Of a DNA stretch of 64,000 nt, positions 51,728-60,092 are shown in pieces (the first letter of the stretch is position 1; each line of letters opens with the position of its first letter). This DNA is from Lachnospiraceae bacterium (GTDB lineage Bacteria > Bacillota > Clostridia > Lachnospirales > Lachnospiraceae): the NCBI GenBank assembly GCA_910575835.1, contig CAJTGB010000022.1, positions 1-64,000 on the forward strand. Reading direction: 5' to 3'. The notes beneath the pieces are model-generated. The model saw nothing but the letters and a program-made list of their open reading frames with translations, had not been told where the DNA came from and did not search any database. Both the position numbers and the translations under genes were made by a program.

Positions 51728-52927
51728 CTACATTTTTACAGGTCTTTTGACGGGCCTGCACCAATAGCCAAACTGCTCCTGACTGCTCTTCTCATCATCC
51801 GTCAAATCCATATTCATATCTTCATAGGGAATAAATTCCATAAATCCAAACGTACCCGCCGCTTTCGCTTCCTGGGGATGATAGATTCCCGGCACGCCGA
51901 GCCTGAACTTCTCCCCGTCATTAATAAGGGCAAGATGATGGTAATTATAGTATCCGTGAAGCAGGAAGCTGTTATTCGCCCATTTCCACTCACATCTGGG
52001 AAGCCTTGCCAGATCATTCCTCTGAATCTTCGTGCATTGGAACCGCCCTTTGGCAGACGTCTGTTCGCCGCAGTCATCCTGAGAAGGATTCTCAAGCGGC
52101 AAAGGATTCTCTCCCCTTACAGCATTGACCCCCTGCAAGGTATCCATTCTCTGAACAGTATCCGTTTGTTCTGTTTCTCCTATGTATGGTTCTTCCGCCA
52201 GGCCGTCTTCTTCCGGGAAATACTCCTCCTCCGGCACGATTTCTTCCGGCATCGCTTCAGCCGGCGGCTCGGTCATCCTCTCGCTTGATACGAGCCCTTC
52301 CGGCATCATTTCTTCCGGTATCATTCCTTCCGGCGGCCCTGTCATTCTCCCGCCTGATACAGTTCCTTCTGACATTATTTCTTCCGGCGGCTTTGACGTT
52401 CCTGCTCCTAATATAGCTTCCTCCGGCATCACTCCTTCCGGCATCATTCCTTCCGGCGGCTCTGTCATCCTCCCGCCCGCTGCGATTCCTTCCGTCATAT
52501 CCTCCGGCGGAGTATCCTTATCCGCGGTTCGCGGCACATCCTCCGGCCTTTGCACACGCATATGCCCCACATCGACCGGCGAATCGTTCCAGACAGCCGC
52601 ATACCTGCGTCCCGTCTCGCTCTCCAGGATAATCCCGTTGATCATCCGAAAATGCTCCGGCACGATCACATCCTCTTTCGTATAATACAATCTGTAGTTG
52701 ATAGCCGGATTCACATTGTCGACCGTCCCCTGGTATATCCCGGTACACTCGCCGTTATCCTCGTAGAACAGATATAACGCAAGCTGCCGCTCCCCTTTCA
52801 TATGCAGCCCCTTACCGTGAATATGCAGCGTACAGTCTTCTTCACCTTGTTCCGCTTTAACAAACCCTACATTACGCAGTCTCTTCCCCTGCTGATATTC
52901 ATACAGATAACGAATAAAACGCTTCAA
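51728..52927 (-). CDS. DUF6128-like protein with Pro/Glu/Met repeats
   Basis: A 399-residue protein without signal or membrane segment. Residues 1-130 (FIRYLYEYQQGKRLRNVGFV, LYLFYEDNGECTGIYQGTV) and the C-terminal 110 residues (CTKIQRNDLARLPRCEWKWA, NNSFLLHGYYNYHHLAL) are two conserved-looking beta-rich domains; I associate them from memory with DUF6128. Between them (about 150-270) is a degenerate array of PEGMMPEE/RMTEPPEG-type repeats. Function unknown. It stands between tadA and dgt in the same direction. Confidence 0.65.
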   Translation of the reverse strand: MKRFIRYLYEYQQGKRLRNVGFVKAEQGEEDCTLHIHGKGLHMKGERQLALYLFYEDNGECTGIYQGTVDNVNPAINYRLYYTKEDVIVPEHFRMINGIILESETGRRYAAVWNDSPVDVGHMRVQRPEDVPRTADKDTPPEDMTEGIAAGGRMTEPPEGMMPEGVMPEEAILGAGTSKPPEEIMSEGTVSGGRMTGPPEGMIPEEMMPEGLVSSERMTEPPAEAMPEEIVPEEEYFPEEDGLAEEPYIGETEQTDTVQRMDTLQGVNAVRGENPLPLENPSQDDCGEQTSAKGRFQCTKIQRNDLARLPRCEWKWANNSFLLHGYYNYHHLALINDGEKFRLGVPGIYHPQEAKAAGTFGFMEFIPYEDMNMDLTDDEKSSQEQFGYWCRPVKRPVKM

Positions 52928-52994
52928 CTCTCCACTTCCAATCCTGGTCTTTTTATCACAATCTATTCCCCAGAATCAGAAAAAATACCATTCC

Positions 52995-54416
52995 TTATAA
53001 AATTGCCTTCAATTCCTGATATAACCTCTTCGCATAGCTGTCCGTCATTCCGCAGATATAATCCGTCGCCAGAAGCAGCCGAAGATACAGCCTCTCTGCC
53101 TCCCCCTTCCCCTCTGCCTGACATCGGTATGCCCTCTTATAATTACTGGAAATCAGCGCAACCATCCGCCTGCTCAGAGAATCCATCTCCCGCGTTCCGT
53201 CATCGTACCCCACAACTGCATTCATAAACAGATCAAGCAGGAAATCCAGCATCGCTCCTTCGGCCACTTCCATCTTATATATCGCATCCGATGTAAATAC
53301 CTCCCTGAAAGCCAGATCCCCCAGAAGATCCATTAGCTTCTCGGCATATGTCCGGCAGAAGAGATCGTATCTGTAATCCCCCTGCATGATCATCCGGTAA
53401 TTCGATGTAAATCCATACGTCGCACAGTCGATCAGGAATCCCTGAACCCTGACGAGCCAGTTCTTGACAGCATATTCCTCCGGGTTCTCCGCATGCTTAT
53501 CCTTCCCCCGAAGATATAACTCCGTAAGCTTGTCCGCCGGCCGAAATCCGTCCTTCCCGCCGCCGGCGCTGCTATCCTGCAATTCCGTCAGTTCTTCCAG
53601 TAACTTGTGATAGCTCAGGAAGCCCTTCACAAACGCGTCTTCTATATCCGCCGTCTTGTACGCGATATCATCTGCCGCCTCCAGAATAAATGTCAAAGGA
53701 TGCCGGCAGCCGTTCGTGCCTGTCTCCCGTGATATCTCCTCGAATATCTCCCTGTCCGCATAATAGTATCCCAGCTTCCCATCCTTGATATTGCCGGAAT
53801 TCTCATTGATCTGTGTGGATGCAACCGGATACTTTACAATCGTATTGAGCAGCGCATAAGTGAGGTTCATCCCATTCTCATCTACAAGAAAATGCAGCCT
53901 GCTCACGAGCCGGAGCGCCTGCGCATTTCCCTCAAAATGATAAAGGTCCTCCCGCATCTGAGGAGTCAGCACCTCGCCCACTGGTCTGCCATGGTACGTC
54001 ATGACCGAGAGATTCTTCTGAAACCATTCCCGGATCGCTTCCTCACCAAAATGCCCGAAAGGCGGATTCCCGATATCATGAATCAGCCCGGCACACTGCA
54101 GTATATTACAGATATCATCCTTCATCCCAGGAGTGAAACTATAATCTTTCTTATGCACCAATATATTTTCTCCAATGTTATGCCCTAAAGACCTTGCAAA
54201 AGATGATACCTCCAGAGAATGCGTAAGCCTTGTCCTGATAAAATCGCTCTTATCCAATGGAAATACCTGCGTCTTATCCTGAAGGCGGCGAAACGACGCA
54301 CTGCCGATAATGCGGTGATAGTCCCTCTCGAATTCACTCCGCAGATCTATATTCCTGACATTGCTGCCCGAACCTTCCCGTCTCCTCTTCGTTGACAATA
54401 ATTGTTCCCAGTTCAC
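52995..54416 (-). CDS. dgt: Deoxyguanosinetriphosphate triphosphohydrolase-like HD protein
   Basis: A 473-residue metal-dependent HD enzyme that splits dGTP (and related dNTPs) to nucleoside and triphosphate. It has FERDYHRIIGSASFRRLQDK, RTRLTHSLEVSSFARSLG, the HD motif GLIHDIGNPPFGHFGEEAI and EAADDIAYKTADIEDAF. The length matches the clostridial form. It lowers dNTP pools. Single gene, 31 bp after the repeat-rich regulator-like gene. Confidence 0.92.
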   Translation of the reverse strand: MNWEQLLSTKRRREGSGSNVRNIDLRSEFERDYHRIIGSASFRRLQDKTQVFPLDKSDFIRTRLTHSLEVSSFARSLGHNIGENILVHKKDYSFTPGMKDDICNILQCAGLIHDIGNPPFGHFGEEAIREWFQKNLSVMTYHGRPVGEVLTPQMREDLYHFEGNAQALRLVSRLHFLVDENGMNLTYALLNTIVKYPVASTQINENSGNIKDGKLGYYYADREIFEEISRETGTNGCRHPLTFILEAADDIAYKTADIEDAFVKGFLSYHKLLEELTELQDSSAGGGKDGFRPADKLTELYLRGKDKHAENPEEYAVKNWLVRVQGFLIDCATYGFTSNYRMIMQGDYRYDLFCRTYAEKLMDLLGDLAFREVFTSDAIYKMEVAEGAMLDFLLDLFMNAVVGYDDGTREMDSLSRRMVALISSNYKRAYRCQAEGKGEAERLYLRLLLATDYICGMTDSYAKRLYQELKAIL

Positions 54417-54447
54417 ACGCGTTCTCTCTTTCTTCTATATTATATAC

Positions 54448-56100
54448 CTAATCCAGATAGATCGGCGGATCATAATCCTTGCCTAACAACTGCTTCTTAC
54501 GTTCCTGATACCCCAGGAATGCCCACTCTGTCATATCGGTCCATTGATGATTCTCTCTGTCATATACCTGCACGTAACCGATTCTTGACGGATGCATGCG
54601 GACGCTGTTGGACTCATATTCCTGGCCGGTATACGGATTGAGCTCTCCCCGCTCCGTATCCTCTTCTTCCGGCAGCGCTCCTTCCGGTTCCTCTTCGCCG
54701 TATCCATATCCTTCATAGCCGTATTCCCCATAGTCTGCCGCATCTGTGTCTTTATATCCCTGATAGCCTGCTGTGCCGGCTTCTCCATACCCCTCATAAT
54801 CTGCCGTGTCTGTTCCGGCATATCCCTCATAATCCGCCGCGCCGGCCCCTTCGTATCCCTGATAACTCGCCGCGTCTGGCCCGGCATATCCTTGATAGCC
54901 TGCTGCGTCTGGCCTGGCATATTCCTGATAACCTGACGTATCTTCCCCGGCATACCCTTGATAGCCTGCCGCGTCGGCTTCTCCATATCTTCTATAGCCT
55001 GACGTATCTGGCCCGGCATACCCTTGATAACCCGCCGCGTCTGTTCCGGCATACCCTTGATAGCCTGCTGTATCTGCTCCGGCATATTTCTGACTCTGTA
55101 CTTCGTTTCCTGCATTACTATCGCCCGCATATACAGCCTCAGTTCTCTTTCCTGCCTGATTAGCCGCGCTGTGAGAGGCACTCTCAGATTCTTCCCGGAC
55201 TATCGTATTCTCTTTTCCTATCTTCTTAAAACGCTGTTTGAAATACGCTCTCCATCCATGCGGTTTCTCTTCCGGCTTCTCTTCCTTCTTCTCCGTCATC
55301 TCCAGAGACTCTATCTCCTCCAGAAGCTTCTCCACCGGCTCGTCCTTCATCTCCTTGTTATATTCTTCATGAGACTCCTGATCTGCTGCCTGTTCACGGC
55401 CGTCCCCATTCTCCTGAACGGCGCTGTCCTCCTGCTGCCCCTGTTCTGCCTGATGTTCGCAAGCCCCGTGCTCTGTCAGTTCTTCAGCCGCTTCGACATT
55501 TCCTATGCTTGCTGTCTCCCGCTGAACCTGTTCTTTTATATCTGTGCCCGCATCCTTCTCTGCATCAGAAGACGCCTTTCCCACCGAATTCTCCAGCACG
55601 TCCAGCTTCTTATGTATCTCCACCAACTCGCCGATCGTGATATCCCGCTCATTAGCCATTCCCTCAGTCCCCTTGCAGTTCTCCGGTCCCGGTTCGCTTC
55701 CGCTCTCCTTCGGCTTATCAGGCTTATCATTAGAATCTGCCGTCTCCTTCGGCTCAGACAACTCTGCGTCCTTGACAGCTTCCGTTTCACCTTCCGTCTG
55801 TGCCGCGGCTTTTTCCTTTGAATCTGTCTCCGGCTTCTGCCCTGCCTCCGCTTCATCTCCGGCCTTCTCCGCCTGCATACTGTCATCCAGGATATTCAGA
55901 TAGAACGGGCATCCAAGGATCTCCGCGATCATACGCATATCTCTCTCCTGAAAATTATCCCTGCCCAACCTCTGTGTCATATTTTGACGGGACATCTTCT
56001 TGCCGGTACGCCCTTCAATCTTCCTGGCAAGCTCTTTAATCGTCATATCCTTACGGCTCAAAATAATCTTGACCTGTTCTCCAAATGTTAAATCCTGCAT
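54448..56100 (-). CDS. HTH-domain protein with acidic linker and Tyr/Gly repeats
   Basis: About 550 residues. Residues 1-70 form a helix-turn-helix (FGEQVKIILSRKDMTIKELA, MSRQNMTQRLGRDNF, MRMIAEILGCPFYLNIL). About 75-300 is a very acidic low-complexity linker. About 310-470 is an array of some 12 repeats of the type GYQGYAGTDAA. The C-terminus is a conserved-looking 60-residue end (GELNPYTGQEYESNSVRMHP, RIGYVQVYDRENHQWTDMTE). ATG at 56100 has GGAGG seven bases upstream. The N- and C-terminal parts resemble LLM-like DNA-binding proteins, but I cannot name the family. Confidence 0.7.
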   Translation of the reverse strand: MQDLTFGEQVKIILSRKDMTIKELARKIEGRTGKKMSRQNMTQRLGRDNFQERDMRMIAEILGCPFYLNILDDSMQAEKAGDEAEAGQKPETDSKEKAAAQTEGETEAVKDAELSEPKETADSNDKPDKPKESGSEPGPENCKGTEGMANERDITIGELVEIHKKLDVLENSVGKASSDAEKDAGTDIKEQVQRETASIGNVEAAEELTEHGACEHQAEQGQQEDSAVQENGDGREQAADQESHEEYNKEMKDEPVEKLLEEIESLEMTEKKEEKPEEKPHGWRAYFKQRFKKIGKENTIVREESESASHSAANQAGKRTEAVYAGDSNAGNEVQSQKYAGADTAGYQGYAGTDAAGYQGYAGPDTSGYRRYGEADAAGYQGYAGEDTSGYQEYARPDAAGYQGYAGPDAASYQGYEGAGAADYEGYAGTDTADYEGYGEAGTAGYQGYKDTDAADYGEYGYEGYGYGEEEPEGALPEEEDTERGELNPYTGQEYESNSVRMHPSRIGYVQVYDRENHQWTDMTEWAFLGYQERKKQLLGKDYDPPIYLD

Positions 56101-56287
56101 CACTTGTCCTCCTTAATTGAACCACTTCAAATATACTTATCTATCAGACTGTTGTTCACATTCTGTAAACTCTTTTGTTTCCAGGTAAACCTAACATTTT
56201 CCCTCTTCGCCTATTTTAGCAAATACTGCAAAAAAAAGCCACACATTTTCTAAAATCTGTTTATATCCGCTTATTCAGAACAAAACC

Positions 56288-56314
56288 TAATGTTTTCCCG
56301 TATTTTACCGATAT
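56288..56314 (+). promoter_or_regulatory. Sigma-28 (SigD/FliA)-like promoter
   Basis: TAATGTTT (56288-56295), 11 bases, ACCGATAT (56307-56314). The known consensus is TAAAGTTT-N11-GCCGATAA: 7 of 8 and 6 of 8 matches with exact spacing. A TATAAT at 56312-56317 lacks a good -35, so a SigA start is the alternative. A related CCTAACATTTTCCC block lies about 100 bp upstream. Otherwise the 56101-56376 stretch is empty. Confidence 0.45.
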
Positions 56315-56376
56315 AATAATATGACACCAAGGCTAAACACCAGAAGCATCTATACCATTACCACAAGGAGGCAGCC

Positions 56377-57114
56377 ATGAGATTAAATTATTCCCCGGCA
56401 ATACAAATCAACAATCTTTTCCAATCATATCAGATCAACCGCAGCGCTGCGAATAAGCCCGGCGGACGTGAAGCGGCGGCTTCCCAGGAAGAACGGCGGG
56501 ATACTCTGACCCTTTCTCCTGCCGGAAAGGCTCAAAACCTGATCACCAGTCTGATGAAGCAGAAGATGGAGATTACAGACCGCAAGAACGCCCTGATGGC
56601 TTCGGTAAAGGAGAATGGCGGTTCTATGGATTCCATCAAGACGCAGTTGGAAGCTTACGATGAACAGCTCCAGAACATTGACATCCAGATATCAGAAGCT
56701 ATGTCACGCGAGCTTAAGAAGGAGGACGAAGAGAAGAAGTCCAACGATACAGAACCCAAGACCAGGGAAGAACTTCTGAATGAGCGCATGAATAACGTCG
56801 CGGCCATGTCAAGCGACGCAGAACATATAGACACGCTCGATTCTGTCAAGAGCAGCGTGGACGGAAGGATCAAGGTTCTTGAATCCGAGATCGACCTTGA
56901 TAACGGCCGGTTTGAAGGAGCATCAGGCGCTTCCGATTATAAGAAGAACACTTTGTCCGATCTTAAGAAGAAGTCTGCGGAGATATCCGCCGATATTAAC
57001 TCACGTATGGCTGCTCTTGCGGAAGAAGTCAGCGAGGAACGCAGGCAAGACCCGGCAGAAGCTTCTGAAGAAGCAGATTCCGACAAGGATCCAACCGCTC
57101 CGATGGAAGAATAG
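56377..57114 (+). CDS. Hypothetical coiled-coil protein
   Basis: A 245-residue soluble protein. Residues 1-40 are polar and Asn-rich (MRLNYSPAIQINNLFQSYQI). At about 45-60 the motif DTLTLSPAGKAQNLI occurs, similar to the start of many flagellar-associated and FlgM-like proteins. The rest is predicted coiled coil (KTQLEAYDEQLQNIDIQISE, LKKKSAEISADINSRMAALA) with an acidic C-terminal tail. No catalytic motif. AAGGAGG precedes the ATG. The sigma-28-like promoter upstream suggests a link with motility control, but no flagellar gene is in the window. Confidence 0.65.
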   Translation: MRLNYSPAIQINNLFQSYQINRSAANKPGGREAAASQEERRDTLTLSPAGKAQNLITSLMKQKMEITDRKNALMASVKENGGSMDSIKTQLEAYDEQLQNIDIQISEAMSRELKKEDEEKKSNDTEPKTREELLNERMNNVAAMSSDAEHIDTLDSVKSSVDGRIKVLESEIDLDNGRFEGASGASDYKKNTLSDLKKKSAEISADINSRMAALAEEVSEERRQDPAEASEEADSDKDPTAPMEE

Positions 57115-57131
57115 AATATTACATCTTACAG

Positions 57132-57170
57132 AAGGGATGCTGCAAATTACTGTTATCTGCAGCATCCCTT
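57132..57170. terminator. Hairpin after the coiled-coil gene
   Basis: A perfect 13-bp stem AAGGGATGCTGCA/TGCAGCATCCCTT with a 13-base loop, 17 bases after the stop codon. The following bases are CCCTTGTATTT, so the T run is poor. Confidence 0.65.
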
Positions 57171-57219
57171 CCCTTGTATTTCCCAACATCTGTACTTCCG
57201 GGAGCGGTGACCTGACGTA

Positions 57220-57327
57220 CCGATTCCACAGTTTCATTCTCTCGTGACCGACATACCGATTTCACAGTTTCATTCTCTCGTGACCGACATACCGGTTTCA
57301 CAGTTTCATTCTCTCGTTCAACTCCCG
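57220..57327 (-). repeat. Three 36-bp tandem copies of a gene's 3' end
   Basis: Exact 36-bp period at 57220, 57256 and 57292 (TACCGATTTCACAGTTTCAT and following, one or two changes between copies). The third copy contains the stop codon and last five codons (ERMKL) of the glycosidase gene. Copies one and two lie beyond the stop, untranslated. Confidence 0.85.
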
Positions 57328-59178
57328 AACTGCCTCTTCCTCCAGCTTAACGATCTCCCTGTCATAAGTCAGTATACCGTTGGTCTCCTCCTCCACATCT
57401 GACAATTGGGTGTAGACGGATGCGGACAAACCCTTCTCAATATTGGGAATCACTTCTCTCTCGATCCATTCCCTGTATCCTCCGGTCAGTTCCGACTTCT
57501 TCCGGTAGATCCTGTAACCATAGATCCTCCTGTACATATGATGCCCCGGCACGCTCATGGAATATCCTCCGAATTCCGTCAGCGCCGCCGCCCGCTCTTC
57601 CTGCCGGTATCCGGCGTTCATCCGGGTATTCTGTCCCTTGCATTTCTTCGGACCCGACAAATCAGGCTCCGTCCCATAGGCAATGTGCAGCGGAAAGAAA
57701 TAATCATGAATACTTCTGATATCCCCGCCGCCCTGATCAAACCAGCCGCTCGCCTGATCGATCAGCCTGCTGCCGTCCTCTTCTCTGACGATCCGTGTCA
57801 TCGTATTTGCATGGAACTGCCCCCATCCCTCGTTGAAGAGCACCCACGTCACGATCGACGGATGATTGCGCAGAATATGTACCGTCTCCCGCATCTCCGA
57901 TACAAACTGCTTCCGTCCTCTCTCATCTCTTCTCCCAAGAAGCCAGAGCCAGCCATCCCGCACCCTCAGATGGAAATACTCCATAGCTGTCGCCGCATAA
58001 GTAACATACCAGGACCTATAATCTCTGCCGCCGTTCACCATATCCTGCCACACCAGCATCCCTAAGCGGTCGCAATGATAATACCACCTCTGAGGCTCGA
58101 TTTTGATATGTTTTCTCAGCATATTGAATCCCAGCCCCTTCATCGTCTGGATATCATATACCATCGCTTCGTCGCAAGGCGGCGTATACAGCCCTTCCGG
58201 CCAATAGCCCTGATCCAATACCCCTTTTTGAAAATACGGCCGGCCATTCAGATACAGTCTCGGAATCCCCTTTTCGTCCTTTCCCACGCTGATCTTGCGC
58301 ATGGCCGTATAACTTCTCACCCGATCCTCTCCCGCCTGCACCTCAATATCATACAAGAATGGATCCTCCGGACTCCAGCTATGCAGATTACGGATCGGAA
58401 TGACGATCTCTTCCCCTGCAAGCCCCTCTGCCTGAAGCGGCTGCATCTCCTCAGATGATAACGTAACGGCAACCCCGCATTTCTCCCCGTCACCAGGTCT
58501 TGTCCCGCGAATACCGGCCAGCTCCTTATCCCGCCGGTCAGACGCCATCTCTGCCCTTACGCTGACCGCACTTTTATCATATAAGGGCGTAACGATCAGA
58601 TCTGCGATATACTCCTTCGGCACCTGCTCCATCCAAACCGTCTGCCAGATTCCGCTCTGCGCCGTATAGAACATACCGCCCCTCTTAAGCTTCTGTTTTC
58701 CTCTGCTGTAATAGAATGCATCGCTGTAATCCCTCACCCTCACTATCAGCTCATTCTCTACTTCCTTAAGCGCGTCCGTCACATCCGCCGAGAACGGAAG
58801 ATAACCTCCAAGATGTCTTTTTACCAGCCTGCCGTTAAGATAAACCGCCGCATACTGGTCTACCGCGCCAAAATGAAGAATCCACCGTTCGCCGTTCTTA
58901 GGGCGGACCTTTTCCGGCAGCATTCTGCGGTACCAGAGTGTCTCCTGCGGCTTTAGCTGCCGGTTCACCCCTGAGAGCGGGGCTTCCGGCGAAAAGGGCA
59001 CCAGAATATTCCCGTCATAGTTCTGCGGCCTTTCCTCTCTGCAGGTAATGGCATAATTCCATACGCCGTTCAGATTCACATAGCTTTCCCTCACAAGCAG
59101 CGGCCGCGGATACTCTTCGTGAACGTGCTTACGGTCTATCTGATCTGCCCACCTTGTTCTCAACTGTTTTCCGCTCAT
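57298..59178 (-). CDS. Glycoside hydrolase family 2 (beta-galactosidase/glucuronidase-like)
   Basis: A 626-residue cytoplasmic enzyme. The sugar-binding domain has SYVNLNGVWNYAI and LWYRRMLPEKVRP, followed by an immunoglobulin-like domain. The TIM barrel has GYWPEGLYTPPCDEAMVYDI, LGFNMLRKHIKIEPQRWYYH and the acid/base Glu in HPSIVTWVLFNEGWGQFHAN, with the nucleophile Glu in ALTEFGGYSM. No signal peptide, so it acts on imported oligosaccharides. The sugar cannot be told. ATG at 59178 follows GGGGGAG by four bases. No transporter is adjacent. Confidence 0.9.
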   Translation of the reverse strand: MSGKQLRTRWADQIDRKHVHEEYPRPLLVRESYVNLNGVWNYAITCREERPQNYDGNILVPFSPEAPLSGVNRQLKPQETLWYRRMLPEKVRPKNGERWILHFGAVDQYAAVYLNGRLVKRHLGGYLPFSADVTDALKEVENELIVRVRDYSDAFYYSRGKQKLKRGGMFYTAQSGIWQTVWMEQVPKEYIADLIVTPLYDKSAVSVRAEMASDRRDKELAGIRGTRPGDGEKCGVAVTLSSEEMQPLQAEGLAGEEIVIPIRNLHSWSPEDPFLYDIEVQAGEDRVRSYTAMRKISVGKDEKGIPRLYLNGRPYFQKGVLDQGYWPEGLYTPPCDEAMVYDIQTMKGLGFNMLRKHIKIEPQRWYYHCDRLGMLVWQDMVNGGRDYRSWYVTYAATAMEYFHLRVRDGWLWLLGRRDERGRKQFVSEMRETVHILRNHPSIVTWVLFNEGWGQFHANTMTRIVREEDGSRLIDQASGWFDQGGGDIRSIHDYFFPLHIAYGTEPDLSGPKKCKGQNTRMNAGYRQEERAAALTEFGGYSMSVPGHHMYRRIYGYRIYRKKSELTGGYREWIEREVIPNIEKGLSASVYTQLSDVEEETNGILTYDREIVKLEEEAVRELNERMKL

Positions 59179-59244
59179 ATTCTCCCCCTTCCTAACCATA
59201 CTCCCTGACAAGAGCAGGTACAATCACCCAATATCGTATATGCT

Positions 59245-59868
59245 TCACAAGCACATCACATGCAGCTTTCTATCAATCCCGGCATCCGTCGTACAGACCG
59301 CGATCCGCGCATTTACACCGGGTTCCTCATATTCCCGGTAAATATATTCCTCCGGGTACTCTCCCGGCCTGCGTACCAGCACCGGCTCCTGTTCCTCATT
59401 CCAACCGATCTCAAAGGCTCCCATATCCAGCGCCATCCCCTTGCGGGTCGCCTTCATGAAGCTCTCCTTCAGTACCCAGTACCGGTAGAACAGCTTCGCC
59501 CTGTCAGCTTCTTCACTTCTCATGATATGTTCATATTCACTCCCGCAGAAGAATCTCCTTGCAATAGGTTCCCGGAACTCCTTCATTTCCTCTATATCGC
59601 AGCCTATCTTCGCTTCGTCCTGATCGCTGAACGCACAGAGCACATATTTGCCCGAATGCGAGAGATTGAACGCAGTCTCGTCCGCAAGTCTGTACTGCTC
59701 TTTTACCCGGCTCCAGAGGCTCCACACGCCTACGCTCTCCGCCCTGCCCCGGGCGAACCGATACTTGTCCGCCTTCTCCTTACGCCACGCCGGCAGCTTC
59801 CGGTAATACTGCTGATAGACAGATTCTTCTAATAACGGAGTGATATCTGCAAGCCATACTTCAACCAT
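59245..59868 (-). CDS. 4'-phosphopantetheinyl transferase (Sfp/Gsp type)
   Basis: A 207-residue enzyme that moves phosphopantetheine from CoA to a serine of carrier proteins. Motifs: RFARGRAESVGVWSLW, FNLSHSGKYVLCAF, magnesium site IGCDIEEM and YRYWVLKESFMKATRKG (W-x-x-K-E-S-x-x-K). The frame reaches 60045, but the ATG at 59868 with AAAGGA in front gives the normal length. No polyketide or peptide synthetase is nearby, so its carrier partner lies elsewhere. Confidence 0.9.
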   Translation of the reverse strand: MVEVWLADITPLLEESVYQQYYRKLPAWRKEKADKYRFARGRAESVGVWSLWSRVKEQYRLADETAFNLSHSGKYVLCAFSDQDEAKIGCDIEEMKEFREPIARRFFCGSEYEHIMRSEEADRAKLFYRYWVLKESFMKATRKGMALDMGAFEIGWNEEQEPVLVRRPGEYPEEYIYREYEEPGVNARIAVCTTDAGIDRKLHVMCL

Positions 59869-60092
59869 TGCCAATGTCCTTTCTACCCTCAGGTATGATT
59901 GTCTTATAGAGGGCACAATATCGTCTGCCCCCAACATTATTATATAATTATAGCATAGAATCTGCAAAACAAGTTCTGCAAATTTCCAGATTGTATTACA
60001 CGGAAAATAATGATAGAATCGTCTTAAGCATCTGTGAAAATGCATACTGCAAATTGTTTAGATTGAAATGTCGAAGGAGGCAGTATAAGATT

